This document shows positions 52,161-63,289 of a DNA stretch of 64,000 nucleotides, piece after piece. Every line of letters starts with the position of its first letter. The first letter of the stretch is position 1. The notes below the pieces were generated by a model, which was given only the letters and a program-made list of their open reading frames with translations, did not search any database and was not told where the DNA came from. A program made the translations under genes and the position numbers. This DNA is from Symsagittifera roscoffensis. Taxonomy: Eukaryota; Xenacoelomorpha; Acoela; Convolutidae. The DNA lies in NCBI RefSeq assembly GCF_963678635.1, contig NC_087070.1, positions 19,005,318-19,069,317 on the forward strand, given 5' to 3'.

Positions 52161-53255
52161 GTGACGGAATCTTCTATGCCACAAATCTCGGTAGTGTCGT
52201 CAGTAGTAATGGTAGAGAAGGACAACGGGAGCAAGATAATGGCAGAAGGTCCGGTAGCAACTAGTAAAGCCAGGTATCTGGAGCGAGTGAAAAACCCGGA
52301 TTTGGAAAAGCTGGCCTGCAGGCGAGAGTTGGTGGAGATCATAGAATTGAAGATCCTATCTCATGAAGATCTAAGTAGTCACCATTGTGTAGACTGGTTA
52401 AAAGCAAACGAAGCACATTTTTCTCGGTAAAAGACCTTGGATGCGGCATATTTGACCGGAATTCCGAAGAGATCGATTTTCGGCCCTGTCATCTATCGAC
52501 GCTTTAAGGAGCTGGGGAGCCCAGGCTTAATTGCAGAGTCGCCGAAACACCGCAGAGGCATATCTAGAATCAGAGTAGCATTTCCTGTACAACTGAGATC
52601 CCTGGAGAAACTTCTCGAGCCCAAGAATATGGGACTACCTGATACTGCCTATGCGGGCCCGAAATTGACTGAGGACCCACGTTCCTTAAAACCATATGGA
52701 ACTTCTCAGCTGGCCAAGGCACTGGCTACCTATGATCGCTCAGACCCTGGAGCTGGTAGAGTGGTGATCGTGGTGGGATCGGACTTCACCGGAACTTCAC
52801 CGAAACTGATCTGCTTTGAAACTCTGGTGTACCTGCTGTCAGGGGCGGAAATCAGCCAGATGTTAACTCTGGCTGTAGCAATGAAATCGGAGACGCAATG
52901 TGAATCTGAAGAGTTGTTTTCTATTGGGTTGAACGATCATCTGCACGCAGCCGTTCTACTGCAGCTCTTAAGAAATGGAGAACCGACGCCGAGGAAGATC
53001 TGGGAGGCAGTTCAGTCGTTGTTCGCCTCGATGAACCAGATACACGAGTTGGTGGCAGCCCGATTGGGGACTTCGTCACCCGGATACTCAAGTATGCCGC
53101 CCGCTGTTCAATTCGCGTACGCGATATTAGTCTTGATAGCGGAAGGTAGCGGGTTGCGAATGTTGGTGGAATGTTGGATTCTGAAATCGGTAGTGGCAGC
53201 GGCCTGTCACATGCCTCGAGAGGTTTCTACGAGCTGGCGAGTGTCATGTCTATAG
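52161..53255 (+). pseudogene. Module M3, copy C
   Basis: Frames 52161-52430 and 52437-53255, separated by TAA in frame at 52428-52430. KLACRRELVEIIELK, HCVDWLKANEAHF, IFGPV, then a linker, VVIVVGSDFTGTSPKL, EELFSIGLNDHLHAA, MNQIHELVAARLG, PPAVQFAYAILVLIAEGSGLRML. GSD and GLND are the block I and block III-like SGNH positions; see copy A at 4030-5130. Coding potential is better kept here than elsewhere in copy C. Confidence 0.6.
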
Positions 53256-53960
53256 ATATCACATCTGGATAGACAATTTAAGTTCAACCCAGAGATGAAG
53301 GATGATGATCCTGTGAATGGCCACTTGACCGCGAGCCTGTGGTTCCGGAGCTTGGAGCTCACGATTGTAGGCTCTACGAGCAGCTCAAGACGACCTATTG
53401 ATGATTGAAGTAACGTGGCGGGTTCGGTGAAACAGCTGGAGTCGATGTTACTTCACTTAACCCAAGATAGAAGGAGATGTCAATATGGACGCCAAGGTTA
53501 GAAAACGTGACGGACAAAATGAAGGAAACAGCACCTCCATTGATAAAGCAAGTGTGGGTGTTCATGTAGAATCAACATCAACAGGCCAAAAAAGAGGTTG
53601 ACAGTGGAAATGTTCGACACCTCACCAAGCGAGAAGACTTGAGGACGAAAAAATTATATGAAATCCTGAGATTCTTGAGCCCATAAAGTCAAAAGAAATA
53701 TATGGACGAGATATTCTCGGCAGGGAGGACGCTTTTTGACATGTTCATCCAGGACATCTTGAGCATGTCGATTAACATGTTACTGGACTTGTATCTAGTG
53801 TTCCCCAGATAATTGTTTAACATGGGGCAAGCCTTCATGCTCAGCAGACGTGTCAGGATCGACGGATACTTGGCGTTGATCCTCCTAACGCACGGGAATC
53901 TGGCAGTTTTGCACTGCCTAATGAAATACGTGGATCCAATGGCCATGAATTGAGATCACC
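53256..53960 (+). pseudogene. Module M4, copy C
   Basis: The last 75 codons (53735-53955) read DMFIQDILSMSINMLLDLY, RRVRIDGYLALILLTHG, matching NFLKDIRKLSIGLILAFY and LRLDGLLTLIAMTFG of copy A. One in-frame TAA interrupts. It is in frame with M5 across a TGA at 53951-53953, at a slightly different place from the stop between M4 and M5 in copy A. Confidence 0.58.
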
Positions 53961-55000
53961 CGAGTCATGAGACTTATTCCTACAAGTACGCTTATGGGTT
54001 AAGGACCCTTTTAATGGAATATCTCTTTATACAAAATCGGCACTTGACAGGGGAACAAACGAGCCCACAGACCAGGGAAGAAGTCAAGGAAATTAATGGC
54101 GGCATGCCCCTTCTGACCAATCTGTGCATGGCAATGCAGGATAGGAGGAAAGCGAGAGGCCCTGATCGAGGCCTATTCGAAGTTCTGGAACTTGAATCCC
54201 CTGGTGAAACAAACCAAAAAAGTTTTGAGAAGACCGACTTGGTGAAAGGCTATTGACTTGATAAGGAAGGAACTGGAGATGATTCTGGAGCGTGATGTGC
54301 TATGGGATTCCCAACGGTCGGGCAAATGACTCTGAGGATGAATAGTCGGATGCTGATGCCATCAGAGCAGGATAGAGAAGTTGTAGAACGACAGCAGAAG
54401 GTGTTCACGCAAGGCTGGATCCCCTGTTCATTGGATACTCTGCGGCTACGTATTTTCAAACGACAAAATCAAGATAAATTTTTGGAAGACCGACGCCAAG
54501 AAAATGATGGGCTCGATGCCTCCGAGGTGCGAACGTACGAGAGGTAAAAATAGTACTCGATAAGTTCGGGTTCGAGAATAAGGATCCCGTGTTTGATGAC
54601 GGCCGAATAATAGTAGAAGAAGGATACTTGGCACTGAAGGTAGAACCAAGATGCGGAACGAGGATAAATCTGGCGCCGTACGGACTAGAGGAAATTTAAC
54701 TACAACATGAGGGACGAAGGCTATATGCAGCGGGAGCTCTCTATGTGTTCCTCACAGAATACAAGCTATCTGACCCAATGACGCTTTCGCCTCTGCCGAT
54801 CGATATTCCTGGAGATAAGGGGAACCTCACGGTAGAAAATTGATTTGAAGGGACCTTGAAACGTTAACGATCTGAAATGATAGAAGGAGAGAGAATGGAT
54901 GAAACTCTCAGTGAACCCGAAGAAGACATAGACATCAGGTTCAACCCAGCTGAAGAAATAGTGCCTGGGAATTACAGTCCTGGCACCACTTATGAGTTGG
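53961..55000 (+). pseudogene. Module M5, copy C
   Basis: LRTLLMEYLFIQNRHLTG, GMPLLTNLCMAM (54000-54140), then broken frames; VLDKFGFENKDPVFDDG, EEGYLALKVEPRCG (54550-54680), and an acidic end ETLSEPEEDIDI. Matches copy A M5 at both ends. No catalytic motif. Confidence 0.55.
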
Positions 55001-56010
55001 TCCAGGAGTTGAGTGGTGAAGAGTGGGAGACACAGCGACGCCACCCTTGGGATCACCCCGAAAAAATCTAGAGCTGCGGGTAAGCCTGCGGATATGGTCA
55101 TAGTGTTCTTGAGTAATTATAGTGAAGAAAAGAACAGCTTCGAGGGGAAAAAGACGATGTTCCTGAATAGGTTGGATCAAGAAGCATGGCAAAAATCTTC
55201 ATCGAGTTCAATCGGAAGGTGGAGTGGAAAGAAAAAGAGTTTAAGGAAGAATTGTGGGACATTGTGGTGGGACTCGGAGAGCCTATCCTGATGGGAACTG
55301 GACTGAATAAGGAAGCGAGAGAAGAGTTGCTCAGCAAGATGATTCTTTTCCGGGAAAGAGGCCGAATACTGAACCTAGATCCAGTAAGGATAGCTCTACT
55401 CTACAACAATGAAAAAACAAAAAAGTTAAGACTAAAAGTTAAGACCAGAAAAAATCTTTTATTATAGCTAGCGGTTTTGTTATACATAAGACAAGAGACG
55501 GGGAGGCAAGAGTCGGATGAAGAGGGTCTAGTTAAGAAGGCAGCTTTGGTTATGATCAAGTCTACACCCCCGAATAAAGAATCGAGGTCAAGAAAGAGGA
55601 AAGGACAGGTGGAAGAAGCGAGTCTTTCAGCGGAGGCTGTGTCAGAGGCGAACATGAAAGAGACGGCTCCGATGGTTTGGGCAGATCGAAGACTGCAGCT
55701 TACAGAGACAACTCGACGTCTAGGAAATTAGCGAAAGTAATGACCGAGATGGAGGCTACATTTGGTTTTAAGCCTCAAAGGGTGAAGAAAAAGAGAGGTT
55801 CCACCAGTTGGTAAACATTGGAAGTGGATGTTGGCAAGGAGTGGATCTCGAGTCAACGCCAGAACGTTGGAGGACAGGTCACGAAAGATCCCCTTGAGAA
55901 AGGATTAACGATGAATACTGCTCGCTCCTGGTGGATAGCTTTGGATAAAATGAAAGAGTTAGAGAACTGTCTGAATAATTTGGATCGCAGAGTGTCTAGA
56001 AAGCTCTGAG
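55001..56010 (+). pseudogene. Modules M6-M7, copy C
   Basis: FIEFNRKVEWKEKEFKEELWDIV, GLGEPILMGTGLNKEAREELL (55186-55330) match QSELERKTGATWN and IIKVGLNQPIMREVL of copy A. A basic stretch SRSRKRKGQ follows. The PAGGYME and SARGHL blocks were not found clearly. Broken frames. Confidence 0.5.
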
Positions 56011-56446
56011 TTGGGCCACTCAGCAAAAAGCAGAAGGGAACAAACTAGAACTGAGAAGCCAATTCGGACGAACGTGGAAGAAACTTTTATTGGAGTAATT
56101 CGAAAACGAGATGAGAGTACTCTCATCAGCCCAGCCTTTGATGGCAAATCCTTTTACCAGGACAGCGGGACAGTTGTTGTTTTTGTGGTGTTTCACTGGG
56201 GTGGCGTTAAAAGATCTGATTTTAGGCGACACGGTAAAATTGGGTGATAAAGGCCTTTATGTGTACCAAATGCTGACGCAGTATTTCGCTCGAGACGACT
56301 CGGGGTTGAGTCTTGCGAGGAGAAAAGATGCCACCTGTTTCTGGAGATGTATCATGTCATTGATTCCTGATGCTGAAATCCAAATTTTCTATCAGAAAAC
56401 AGCGGAAAATAGATTATTGGAGAAGAGGATTCGAGGGTCATCTTGA
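56011..56446 (+). pseudogene. Module M8, copy C
   Basis: YVYQMLTQYFARDDSGLSLARRKDATCFWRCIMSLIPDAEIQ aligns with the ALCFVRFMLEQISAPA region of copy B. Degraded N-terminus. Confidence 0.5.
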
Positions 56447-57330
56447 ATTTGTATCAATGGACTGGGATTGAGAAGAACGGTGACTCCAGGCAATTTCTTG
56501 AGAACCATGCGAAGATCGACGAGATTAGGAGGATCTTGAACAAGAAAATCGATAGCAATCGTGATGTAAATCTTGCAGTGTTCGTGGCAGAGGAGTATTC
56601 GAAACCAACGAAGCGCGGAGGATATCAGTATGTTTCTGGCGTCATGGGAATGTCATATAATTCCTTCTTGAGCCAAGAGGCAAGAGCTGCCTATATGAAT
56701 TTTAGGGTCACAGAATTGTTGATGTTTTGGACGGAGAGAGCTATTGAAATTGACACGACCGAAAATAAAAAATCCGAGCCCAGACTTACTTCCTGAGAAG
56801 GGACCCGAGGTCATCTGCGTGCCACGTTCCAAAAAGAGAGTGAAATTGAGGTTAGGATGTGAGGGTAACGTACTGTTCACGAACTTGGGCATAGTTTGAA
56901 GTTATTGAGACCTCTCTGGTGCCTGCATCCTCAGCCAAATTTGAACGAAGAGGTTATGGAACGAATGAGATTGTCACAAGAGAAGGATGAGGATCTGGGG
57001 AACTTGAATGTGGTGCACAAGCTGATCTTACCTCATCCATCGAGAAGAGTCTAAAGAGACGACGGATAAGTCTGGAGATGAACCATCGAAGAATATGGAG
57101 CCAGGCACTTGCCTCGGTGTGGCAACTGGAGATTCCCAGTAAGTGAAGCCTACAGTGTGCCAATGAACGCGAAGTATTTGGTGGGATCGGTCATGGCAAA
57201 CTTGTGCGGGAGCCATTACCCGTTGAACAGTTCGATTATCGAAGTGTCCAGCCACAGGGTAATGATCGACAAGGTTTTCACCTTGCCCAAGTGCGTATAA
57301 TCTGCAAGAATGTAGCAACACTCAAACCAG
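56443..57330 (+). pseudogene. Module M9, copy C
   Basis: FLENHAKIDEIRRI, FVAEEYSKPTKRGGYQYVSGVMGMSYNSFL, FRVTELLMFWTERAIE, then other frames with RMRLSQEKDEDLGNLNVVHKLIL and, after a deletion of the Cys-rich middle (one Cys near GTCLG), VSEAYSVPMNAKYLVGSVMA and RVMIDKVFTLPKCV. Same order as copy D. Confidence 0.62.
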
Positions 57331-58193
57331 CTGCTTCGCAGAATGATGGGAGCAATACACCAAGACCCAGGGTGGAAGCATTGAGAGTACGAGCAGCAAA
57401 AACCTCAATAATGCTGTAGATGAGATTGATTTGACACACGCGAAGATAACGGAGTTCATACCTTTGCTCGAAGCTTCCGGAGAACGCAATCTCCGGAGCA
57501 TTAATTTAACACATCGAGACTAGCCATGCCACTGTCTATCACAGACGGTGTGGTTTCCATAGCAGTCGAACCTCTGCTTTGTATGGGAAATTGAAGAGAT
57601 TCGGGCGATAGGATTGCCAGCTCATCAACAAAACGTTGTTTTCTTCGTGGTGAGTTCGATGCCGGCATTACGATGGATTGAAGACAACGTAACGAAGTAT
57701 CGGGAGGCGGAAGCACCAACCGTAGAGGCGATACACGCTATTGATTACAGCAGAAGACTTGAGTTGTTTGAGACTGCCTGCACGATATTCGCCGCACCGA
57801 TGAAGTGAAACGTGTATGGAGTCGCATACAATTTTTCTCATGGTTCAGTGCTTTGCAGAATGATGGGAGCGGTACCAGGACCCAGGGTGGAAGATTTGAG
57901 CAATACCTGGGGAGGAAAAACTCTTGGGTTGGGAGAAACAGAACTCTAGTGACTTTGAACAACAGAGTACGAGCAGCAAAACACTCAATATGCCCAAGCT
58001 GTGGATGAGATTGATTTGACACACGCGAAGAGGATGGAATTCGAACTTTTGCTCACAGCTTGTGGAGAATGCAATCTCCGGAGCATAAATTTAACACATC
58101 GAGACTAGCCATGCCATTGTCTAGCACAGGCGGTGTGGTACAGAGTCAACTACAGAGTCGATACACGCTATTGAATACAGCAGGGGACTTGAG
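57331..58193 (+). pseudogene. Module M10 with internal tandem duplication, copy C
   Basis: 57334-57850 and 57851-58280 are two diverged units, each starting GCAGAATGATGGGAGC and containing GATTGATTTGACACACGCG. The first retains PALRWIEDNVTKYREAEAPTVEAIHAIDY and RRLELFETAC; the second lacks about 170 internal bases. A third copy of part of the first unit begins block E at 59948. Confidence 0.65.
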
Positions 58194-58660
58194 TTGTTTG
58201 AGACAGCCTGCAAGGTATTCGTCGTACCGATGAAAATGAAACATGTATGGAGTGGCATGCGAATTTTCCAATGGTTCAGAGCGACATTGACCTCTTGGCT
58301 GTTTGTTTCGACGGAAAACAACATGAAGAAGCATCAGACGGAGTGTCGTCAATTCCTGGCCACAATATGGCCGGAAGCTTCCAAGAGACCACTGCTCAAC
58401 GATCGCAACGAATTAGCTACGGGATGGAAGCGGACTGGTAAGGTATCTAGAGACAATACTAAAGTAAGGGAGTCGGTACTGGATGAAGACCTAGCGAAAA
58501 ATGCGAGTTTGAGCTTACATCACTCTTTTTGCCTGAACAGGGAGCCCAAGGTTAATAAGCTACCAAACCCTTACAAGAGCAGGAGAAACAGATGCAAGCC
58601 TATGATCAACTGACAACATGGAAGAAAATCAAGATTATTTCTGATGATGAAGAAGAATGA
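58194..58660 (+). pseudogene. Module M11, copy C
   Basis: 139-codon frame: MFETACKVFVVPMKMKHVWSGMRIFQWFRATL, LLNDRNELATGWKR, ASLSLHHSFCLNREPKV. The last part continues in another frame as LQEQEKQMQAYDQLTTW and IISDDEEE, as in copy D. Terminal protein of the block. Confidence 0.65.
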
Positions 58661-59947
58661 ACGAGGCAGATCACTGTGTCAATCACGTCTCCCCAGTACC
58701 CCACAGAGAGGGGGGAAGAGTTAAGCCGGCTACTCTGGATGGTTTCTTGAGTCTTGAGCAGGGAAAAAACGAGACTTGAATGTGAATTCCTGATGAAATC
58801 TAGGGACACGAAACAAAACTTCAACATACAAGATATTGTTATCTAATTTACTATTTCTATTTATATGTCAATTTTTTGCTTGGTATTTTTCTGACTGGGT
58901 TGCACAAACAAAATTTTAGAAAAATAGCTTATAAAGCTGAAATCCAGGGTGCAGTTGGATGAAGATTTTGTTTCCTGTTTAGCTACAGAAAGACAGTTTT
59001 ACATGACTGTGAATTTTGGGGATGTAGATTATATTGAATCTGCTGCAAACTTCTGTAAATGACTATTGGCACTGTATCTTGATACACACTCGATATTCTG
59101 GAGACTCACTGACATGGAGAATACGCGCGTTGAGGACAGCGATCTTGAGTCCGGGGAGTATGGGCAAATCGGTAATATTTGGACGTTCGACCTTGAATTT
59201 GCAAAAAAAAAATTCAAAAAATTCGAATCGACCCTGTCATGCTCAAGTTTTTTGCGACACCTGAAAATCAGAAATAATCTTGGTCAGAAGATTCGAATCA
59301 GAATTGCGATCAAGTCAACGAAAATCACACCAGAATCACAGAAACCACAAACTTGAGCAGTAGAGCTGTCTTGATCCCGACAGAAAACACCAAGAATTCA
59401 GACAAAAGTGCCATCGCTGGGCGAGAGTGAATCTTGATTGGGAAGGCAGACAATTAAAGCTGCCTAATGACTCAGAAAACTAAATTACTTGAATAAAAAC
59501 TTCCAGTTGCAAGAAACTTTTTTACTTTATTTAGCACATGAGTTCCTTACTTACATGATTTAACTAATTCTAGAGTCGCGTCATTATGTGAGTACTTCAT
59601 TTAGTTTCTCGAGTGCATTTTATGTGACTATATTGAAATAAGGCGAGTTTTAAGCTGATCCAATTGAAATGGATCAAAGGTTGTCTGTCCAATAAAAACC
59701 AATGGTATACTAGAACTTCCAACCCAGTTTTTAATGGCGTTCACGTGTTTTAAGTATTTAGAGACCTAGCCAGGGTGACGTTCTAATTTCTAGATAGGGG
59801 GATTTTTTGCTAGTGACTTTTAAGCTGTAACATCATTTTGTATTTTCATGTCTTACGCGAACTAAATTGACTCCACTGAATGAGGTACAAAAGCACAAGA
59901 GAAACTGTTTCTGACCCTTGAGCCAGTGGTTAAAGGGCTTATTTTTC
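58661..59947 (+). repeat. Terminal region downstream of module block C
   Basis: Noncoding. From about 58850 it aligns in order with the reverse strand of 31330-32590 (see there), ending GAGCCAGTGGTTAAAGGGCTTATTTTTC at 59945. The following sequence is a repeat of 57423 onward, so 59947 is a sharp boundary. Candidate 3' LTR or 3' UTR. Confidence 0.65.
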
Positions 59948-60158
59948 AGATTGATTTGACACACGCGAAGATAACGGAATTCGAACCTTTGCTCGAAGCT
60001 TCCGGAGAACGCAATCTCCGGAGCGTTAATTTAACACATCCAGACTAGCCATGCCACTGTCTATCACAGACGGTGTGGTTTCCATAGCAGTCGAACCTCT
60101 GCTTTGTATGGGCCATTGAAGAGATTCGGGCGATAGGATTGCCAGCTCATCAACAAAA
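59948..60158 (+). repeat. Duplicate of 57423-57634 (M10 segment)
   Basis: About 210 bases nearly identical to copy C (offset 2525, one small indel), ending CATCAACAAAAC. It joins abruptly to a copy of 50558 onward. It makes block E begin with an M10 fragment directly before M1. Confidence 0.85.
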
Positions 60159-61776
60159 CAGCTAGAATATCAAGGAGAATGCAGGGAGTCAGCGACAGAA
60201 GCAGTGCTGATGGTGGGTTACATATCAGAAGGAATCTCGAAACAGGAGCAGACAAGGTGGCTGTGATGAAGCACCGATGAAGGCCTGAAAGGATTCGAAC
60301 TGGCAAGGAATGCCGGCTTAAGCAGCACTACGGTGTATGATGCTGGAGAGTTTCCCCTCCCGACCAGGCCAGCCACTAGGACCGAGACTCAGTCTAGCAG
60401 CAAAACTTCGTCAATCATACGATCTCAACAAACATAGGAGGCTAATCCGGACAACAGTAAACTAAGACGAGAGTCGGAAAAGACCCAGAAGGAACGGGAT
60501 TAAGCTGCTCTTGATGAGATTCAGGCTTCTCTTGAGAGGAATAAAGTGGTGCTTGACAGGGATCAAGCTATTCTTAAAAAATAAAAACTCATACTTGCGA
60601 GAGATTTGTGTAAAACTGACTTGGAACAAATCCGGGGACGACAGAAAACCAGGGAAAATTGCGACCAACTGAAATCGGAGCTTGATCGACAGAGAAGACA
60701 GGGGGAAATGGGGAGTGGCAAATAACTCAAAAATGAAACACCTAATGAACCGCTGATGTCGAGATCAAGATCGTAGACGGAAGTGGATGAGGCCCCCAGA
60801 GCGAGCGGCCGTTTCAATCTCGATAGAATAGCTCAAGAACAGATGAGCGAAGATCTGTAGACATGGACTCCTCCGGAACCCATTCATTCCTTGAGAGAGC
60901 TTGAGTCGGGCCAGTCAGCCCACTGATGGTGGATGTCGCTCCACCAGGCCTGACACCCAGTTCAACTGGAGGTAGTCAACGAATTGCGGGAACATCGCGT
61001 CTCAAGGAGCTGCAGGAGAGGTTGAAGTCGAGGATTCCCGAGAGTCTCGCATTGGAAGTGGAACCACACACCTGGAGATAAGCAACCAGTCAGGAGCGTC
61101 TTGATTTCAAATTACAAGAAGAACACTGAAAAAAGATATCATCGAAACCGTAGAGAAGATTGCACGGCTGCACAGTGTGAGAGGAGGGCGGAATTTTTCA
61201 TGCAGCCCAGGATACCCGAGGGCATGATGAGGGGGGCTAACGCAACGATGTCTCTAGAGGCCAAACGATTAATATGATGAGATTGCCAGAGAAGGTACGC
61301 TGTCTCCTGCTGGAGGTGAGGATTTATTTGGATCCTGCGATACTCACGATCTGTACGGTTCCGTACAACATGATGCAGGACAAAAATGGGATGAACATGA
61401 ACGAAAGAGTGCGCCATAATAATAAGGTAATAAAATATCCTACCCCTGAGATTGCTTGATGTCGCGTGAATGATGGAGAATTCGTTGCTGAATGGCTGCT
61501 CATATGATGACATCTACTTTGATCGACCTTGTGGAGTGGTTGAACGGTAGTGGAGTGGTTGAACGGTATCTTACAGAAACACATCAACAGTCTAGCGCCA
61601 GATTTGCTGGAGGCTGGCCAATCACCTTTATCCACCGCCGAGACCTCCTTCCTTCCCCGTCAGGCCAATGGGATACAGCTTGGGCGAGATGATCAATTCT
61701 AGAGATAGTTCAGTGAGCAGTAGGAAAAAACAGCCGGTCTCAACACCCCTGGAGAATTTACGAGACGGAATCTTCT

Positions 61777-62856
61777 ATGCCACAAATCTCGGTAGTGTCG
61801 TCAGTAGTAATGGTAGAGAAGGACAACGGGAGCAAGATAATGGCAGAAGGTCCGGTAGCAACTAGTAAAGCCAGGTATCTGGAGCGAGTGAAAAACCCGG
61901 ATTTGGAAAAGCTGGCCTGCAGGCGAGAGTTGGTGGAGATCATAGAATTGAAGATCCTATCTCATGAAGATCTAAAAAGTCACCATTGTGTAGACTGGTT
62001 AAAAGCAAACGAAGCACATTTTTCTCGGTAAAAGACCTTGGATGCGGCATATTTGACCGGAATTCCGAAGAGATCGATTTTCGGCCCTGTCATCTATCGA
62101 CGCTTTAAGGAGCTGGGGAGCCCAGGCTTAATTGCAGAGTCGCCGAAACACCGCAGAGGCATATCTAGAATCAGAGTAGCATTTCCTGTACAACTGAGAT
62201 CCCTGGAGAAACTTCTCGAGCCCAAGAATATGGGACTACCTGATACTGCCTATGCGGGCCCGAAATTGACTGAGGACCCACGTTCCTTAAAACCATATGG
62301 AACTTCTCAGCTGGCCAAGGCACTGGCTACCTATGATCGCTCAGACCCTGGAGCTGGTAGAGTGGTGATCGTGGTGGGATCGGACTTCACCGGAACTTCA
62401 CCGAAACTGATCTGCTTTGAAACTCTGGTGTACCTGCTGTCAGGGGCGGAAATCAGCCAGATGTTAACTCTGGCTGTAGCAATGAAATCGGAGACGCAAT
62501 GTGAATCTGAAGAGTTGTTTTCTATTGGGTTGAACGATCATCTGCACGCAGCCGTTCTACTGCAGCTCTTAAGAAATGGAGAACCGACGCCGAGGAAGAT
62601 CTGGGAGGCAGTTCAGTCGTTGTTCGCCTCGATGAACCAGATACACGAGTTGGTGGCAGCCCGATTGGGGACTTCGTCACCCGGATACTCAAGTATGCCG
62701 CCCGCTGTTCAATTCGCGTACGCGATATTAGTCTTGATAGCGGAAGGTAGCGGGTTGCGAATGTTGGTGGAATGTTGGATTCTGAAATCGGTAGTGGCAG
62801 CGGCCTGTCACATGCCTCGAGAGGTTTCTACGAGCTGGCGAGTGTCATGTCTATAG
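61777..62856 (+). pseudogene. Module M3, copy E
   Basis: Frames 61777-62031 and 62038-62856, essentially identical to copy C M3, including the in-frame TAA at 62029-62031 between the two parts. It carries the VVGSDFT and GLNDHL block I/III-like motifs. The shared stop shows that duplication followed decay. Confidence 0.6.
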
Positions 62857-63289
62857 ATATCACATCTGGATAGACAATTTAAGTTCAACCCAGAGATGAA
62901 GGATGATGATCCTGTGAATGGCCACTTGACCGCGAGCCTGTGGTTCCGGAGCTTGGAGCTCACGATTGTAGGCTCTACGAGCAGCTCAAGACGACCTATT
63001 GATGATTGAAGTAACGTGGCGGGTTCGGTGAAACAGCTGGAGTCGATGTTACTTCACTTAACCCAAGATAGAAGGAGATGTCAATATGGACGCCAAGGTT
63101 AGAAAACGTGACGGACAAAATGAAGGAAACAGCACCTCCATTGATAAAGCAAGTGTGGGTGTTCATGTAGAATCAACATCAACAGGCCAAAAAAGAGGTT
63201 GACAGTGGAAATGTTCGACACCTCACCAAGCGAGAAGACTTGAGGACGAAAAAATTATATGAAATCCTGAGATTCTTGAGCCCATAAAG

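Larger units (their letters stand above)
47030..59947 (+). mobile_element. Giant composite retroelement, copy 2 (5' truncated)
   Basis: Plus strand: Pol linker, integrase, acidic extension, macro domain, 200-base spacer, modules M1-M11 and terminal region, in the same order as copy 1 (541-18800 minus). Gag to RNase H are missing. All genes are broken. Confidence 0.6.
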
